64,000 nt of DNA from Chthonomonas sp. (lineage in GTDB: Bacteria > Armatimonadota > Fimbriimonadia > Fimbriimonadales > Fimbriimonadaceae). Position 1 is the first letter of the stretch, and each line of letters begins with the position of its first letter. Under the pieces are notes generated by a model, which saw only the letters and a program-made list of their open reading frames with translations, made no database searches and had not been told where the DNA came from. A program made the position numbers and the translations under genes. The DNA is taken from contig JAEURR010000008.1 of the NCBI GenBank assembly GCA_016788115.1, positions 1-64,000 of the forward strand, read 5' to 3'. Below are positions 61,008 to 64,000 of this stretch, piece after piece.

Positions 61008-64000
61008 TCATCTCGGTAGCATAATCCGCCCTAACGACTCCTCGAACCGACCACTCCTTGTCGCCACTTGGATCACATTCATCACGTGAGAAGCGATTTC
61101 CGGTGTCACTCGCTCAAAGCCAAGACTGTTTGCCACGGGCTTGGCGATCTGCTCAGTGTCAACAGCAATCGAGTCTCGGAGAATCTCAGCTGCTGCTTGT
61201 TCAATTTCCTCTGGGGCAATTAGGTCGATCTTCTTGACCTGCGCAGGAAACTGCGAACGGCTACGGACTGCAAACTCGTTCTGGTTTGGCAGATAGACGA
61301 AGGGCTTCTTGAATTTGATCAGTCCCTGTCGCTCTGCAGCGCGCACCGCATCCTCAATGTGCGGCCTGATTTGGGAACCGGCTCGGCCCTTTCCAGCTGC
61401 CTCACGAATTCGACGTACCACCTCGTCAAAATGCACAGGTGCCTCGATCTCTGCGACCTTGCCGACAAGTCCGGCAAGTTGCCAGACGGGCGTTTCGAGG
61501 AGTTCGCGATCACGCGGCCAAGCCAGCGATGCGTAAGCATAGTCGGGCACAGTCACGCCGGTGCCGCTGGATTGCGCTAGTGACTGATCGCCTTCGTCGA
61601 GCGGGTCGTCCGATTGCATATCGTTGGGCGGTACGTACGCGGGTGATTGAGGGACGCCCTGAAACCCAAAAGACGCTTCAATTGCCTCGACGCATCGGTC
61701 TAGCTCACGCTCTGGGTGTCGCCACCAGTCGGTGCTCCAAATCCTGTGGATTGTCCAGCCGCGATCCTCTAGCACCTGCTGGCGAAGTCGGTCTCGGTCG
61801 CGAGCTGACTTCGCCGAGTGGTACACGCGACCATCGCATTCGATGCCTATAGAGTACTTACCTGGCTCCGCAGGATTGCGTACGGCAAGATCGATGTAGA
61901 AGTGCTCCGACCCCACCTGTTGGTCGACGTCGTAGCCACGGCTCCTCAACTGCGTGAAAACGCAGTCTTCAAAGTACGAGGGCTCGGGCTTGAGGATGGA
62001 CGGCATCGCATCCAGATGTCCTGACTCCGCGAAGGCAAGGAAGGTATGAAAGGCTCGAACCCCCTCGCCCTTGGAATCCTCCATTCGCATGTCGGCGGCG
62101 CGGAAGTTCGAGAAGACGACCGTGCGGATTCGTGCCCTGGTTATGAGTACGTTGAGTCTTCGCTCGCCCCCGTCACGATTCAAGGGCCCGAAGTTCATCG
62201 CTAGGAAGCCGTTCTCATCCCGGCCATAACCGACCGATATGTAGATGACGTCGCGCTCGTCGCCTTGAACCGTTTCAAGATTCTTGACGAAGAGCCTGTC
62301 CAAGCCATGCTGCTCGTCGAAGAGCCGAAGTGCTGGCTCCGTCTTTCTGGCTAGATCAAGCTGGTCTTCGATTGCGTCCTGTTGCGCTTTGCTGAACGCA
62401 ACAATACCAAGAGACAAGTTCGGCGACTGCAGGACGTGCTCGACCACAGCCTCGACCACGACCTTGGCTTCGAGTTCGTTTCTTCGTGAACCGCCACGAC
62501 CGTACACAGTCGACGGAACATGTCGGAACACTAGCCCCATTTCGCTGTCTGAACGTCGAGGGTGGGGAAAGATGACGAGCCGATCCTTGTAGAACAGGCG
62601 GTTCGATGTCGAAATGAGATCTTGATGTCGGCTGCGGTAATGCCAGCGCAAATCCCTTCGGTTTGACGACCCCTCAGGGATTCTCGCGGATGCCAGGGCC
62701 AGGATGCTCTCCTGCTCCCCGAGTGCCTGGGCTATGGCGTCATCTTCCTGATCTGGGTCGCCCTCATCCGACACCGTGATCCTGTCAAAGAAGCTCGTGG
62801 GAGGCATTTGTCTTGAGTCGCCGACGACTATCATTTGTTTGGCCCGGACAATGCTTCCAAGCGAGTCCTCCGGCTTGATCTGGCTCGCCTCGTCAAAAAT
62901 GACCACGTCGAAAGCGGGCCCCTCCGGCGGCAAGTACATGGCGACAGACATGGGGCTCATCAGGAATACTGGCTTGATCGCTTGGATTGCGGAGGGTGCT
63001 TCCTTCATAGCTGCACGAATAGCTTTGTGGCCACGCTGGCGGTTCATTTGAAGCAAGAGAAACCCCATTTCTCCAACAGCTTGTCCCCTCGGAACGGTCT
63101 TCCAATGTGACAGTGCGACCTTTGTGCGGTTGAGTTCGATCAATTGGCGATCCAAGGCTCGGAACGACTCGACGATTTCCTCATGTGTTTTGCGGTCGAA
63201 CTCTTGGAGCACAGGACGCGACTCCATCGCCTCGCCAAGCAAGCCGTTGTACCAAGCGCGACGGAACTCGCTCACCAGCCGAGACGTAGCGGGCTCCCAT
63301 GATTCAGCTAGGCGTGCCGCCTGCTCCATGCCGCCCTCGACAACCTGCCTTGACAGCATGTTGTATCGAAAATAGCTCTCTAAGTCATCGACATGAGCTT
63401 GCCACGCCCTTAGTCGCGCGTCCTGCAGGTCTAGCGATTGATCGAGAAAGGCTTCTCCTCCACCCTCTAGTTGAGCCCGTTCAGAAATGGCATCAATGAC
63501 TGCGGAATACGACTCTCTCAGTTTTCGCAGCTCTGAAAGTTGGTCAGTGAGGCCAGCCGGGCTGTCCCCTTTGCCGAAGAAATCCAAGATGCCAGAAGGC
63601 AACTCTCCAGAAGTTACGCGGCTTAGAAGGGCACTTGTCCAAATGATCACTCGGAGCATTTCGGGCCAGTCCGGCTGCACGAGCCTCTCAGAGCCGACGC
63701 ACTTTGCGAGGACTCCTTCTCCCTTCGCGTACTCCTCGGTCGCAGTTCTGTGCTGGCGGATGGCACGAATTCGACGCAACCGCTCAAGCCAGGTGATTCT
63801 TTCGCCGGTGGCTACAAACAGTCCATCAGCTCGTGCCCTCGCCGGCTCGATAGAGTCGACCATGAGGCGGTAGAGCCTTTCGTTAGCGTCACCGGTATCT
63901 GATTCGAACGCGCCTTGATCATGCAATTTGAGGACGGCTCGGAACTCACCCATCGCAGTTGTGCTCGCCGTCATCGCATCGCGCAGGAGGTCGGCAATCT
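61008..64000 (-). CDS. Large SF1 helicase with C-terminal nuclease, DUF4011/DUF3320 type (partial)
   Basis: At least 996 residues; the frame is open to the window edge, so the start and the Walker A motif lie beyond it. Helicase motifs seen are Walker B VVIFDEASQIKPED, VVGDSRQMPPTSFF, LETVQGDERDVIYISVG and RRLNVLITRARIRTVV. Then comes a Vsr/DUF559-like nuclease segment with QQVGSEHFYIDLAV, GIECDGRVYHSA and DRLRQQVLEDRGW, and a final helical domain of the DUF3320 kind. Such proteins occur in defence islands and may cut foreign DNA; that role is inferred. Confidence 0.85.
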   Translation of the reverse strand, partial: IADLLRDAMTASTTAMGEFRAVLKLHDQGAFESDTGDANERLYRLMVDSIEPARARADGLFVATGERITWLERLRRIRAIRQHRTATEEYAKGEGVLAKCVGSERLVQPDWPEMLRVIIWTSALLSRVTSGELPSGILDFFGKGDSPAGLTDQLSELRKLRESYSAVIDAISERAQLEGGGEAFLDQSLDLQDARLRAWQAHVDDLESYFRYNMLSRQVVEGGMEQAARLAESWEPATSRLVSEFRRAWYNGLLGEAMESRPVLQEFDRKTHEEIVESFRALDRQLIELNRTKVALSHWKTVPRGQAVGEMGFLLLQMNRQRGHKAIRAAMKEAPSAIQAIKPVFLMSPMSVAMYLPPEGPAFDVVIFDEASQIKPEDSLGSIVRAKQMIVVGDSRQMPPTSFFDRITVSDEGDPDQEDDAIAQALGEQESILALASARIPEGSSNRRDLRWHYRSRHQDLISTSNRLFYKDRLVIFPHPRRSDSEMGLVFRHVPSTVYGRGGSRRNELEAKVVVEAVVEHVLQSPNLSLGIVAFSKAQQDAIEDQLDLARKTEPALRLFDEQHGLDRLFVKNLETVQGDERDVIYISVGYGRDENGFLAMNFGPLNRDGGERRLNVLITRARIRTVVFSNFRAADMRMEDSKGEGVRAFHTFLAFAESGHLDAMPSILKPEPSYFEDCVFTQLRSRGYDVDQQVGSEHFYIDLAVRNPAEPGKYSIGIECDGRVYHSAKSARDRDRLRQQVLEDRGWTIHRIWSTDWWRHPERELDRCVEAIEASFGFQGVPQSPAYVPPNDMQSDDPLDEGDQSLAQSSGTGVTVPDYAYASLAWPRDRELLETPVWQLAGLVGKVAEIEAPVHFDEVVRRIREAAGKGRAGSQIRPHIEDAVRAAERQGLIKFKKPFVYLPNQNEFAVRSRSQFPAQVKKIDLIAPEEIEQAAAEILRDSIAVDTEQIAKPVANSLGFERVTPEIASHVMNVIQVATRSGRFEESLGRIMLPR

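Overview
The window looks like a chromosomal segment of a free-living bacterium of the Armatimonadota (Fimbriimonas-like). This is an inference from style: a PEP-CTERM protein, an H-X9-DG-type pseudopilin, five secreted proteins ending in a dockerin-like tail with repeated FFDYL motifs, moderately high G+C, and frequent TTG or GTG starts. Planctomycetota share some of these traits and cannot be fully excluded from sequence reading alone.

Layout. 0-6.2 kb: a PEP-CTERM surface protein, tRNA-Thr, a YHS/TRASH cysteine protein, a sugar-kinase-like phosphotransferase, a CBM9-like protein, the tRNA uridine hydroxylase TrhO, and a pseudopilin coupled to a small lipoprotein. 6.4-8.9 kb: an ECF sigma factor with a coupled small partner, then the sliding clamp gene dnaN and a MerC-like protein. 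9-13.7 kb: three secreted proteins with the dockerin-like tail (two tandem paralogues and a trypsin-like protease). 13.8-18.4 kb: a duplicated PTPS/QueD protein, a transposase-derived protein without its HUH motif, a VanZ-like protein, surE, a GH4-like protein and carA. 18.5-33.7 kb: a BNR-repeat secreted protein, a YjgR-type ATPase, rpoC, a RelA/SpoT homologue, dtd, a short-chain dehydrogenase, a pair of M16-like proteins and a RecB-type nuclease. 33.8-40.9 kb on the minus strand: a helix-hairpin-helix protein, hisB-hisH-hisA, two small membrane coiled-coil proteins and rpoB with its own promoter. rpoB and rpoC are therefore unlinked and on opposite strands. 41-49.3 kb: a beta-solenoid plus HEAT protein, a degenerate phosphoglycerate-mutase-like protein, a polysaccharide deacetylase, a DCC protein, a fifth dockerin-tail protein, a glycosyltransferase, an OsmC protein and tpiA.

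From the tRNA-Glu gene at 49.55 kb onward the sequence becomes accessory in character. A structured repeat occurs three times in the same orientation: directly after the tRNA, at 52.2 kb and at 60.9 kb. It divides the region into a first module (DUF6544-like membrane protein and Tat-exported nitroreductase-like protein), a second module (two-component system divergent from a six-gene envelope operon), and the start of a third (a large helicase-nuclease of the DUF4011/DUF3320 type, running off the window).

The best candidate for an undescribed system is the second module, 52.3-60.8 kb. It encodes a histidine kinase and OmpR-type regulator, a palindromic candidate operator, two different secreted metallophosphoesterases with beta-sandwich N-termini, a YHYH/EF-hand protein, a HupE/UreJ-type membrane protein, a secreted unknown protein and a Spy-like Gln/Gly-rich protein. 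Five of the six operon proteins carry a Gln/Gly/Arg-rich tract. Most genes overlap their neighbours by four bases or fewer, so they are probably made together and act together in the cell envelope.
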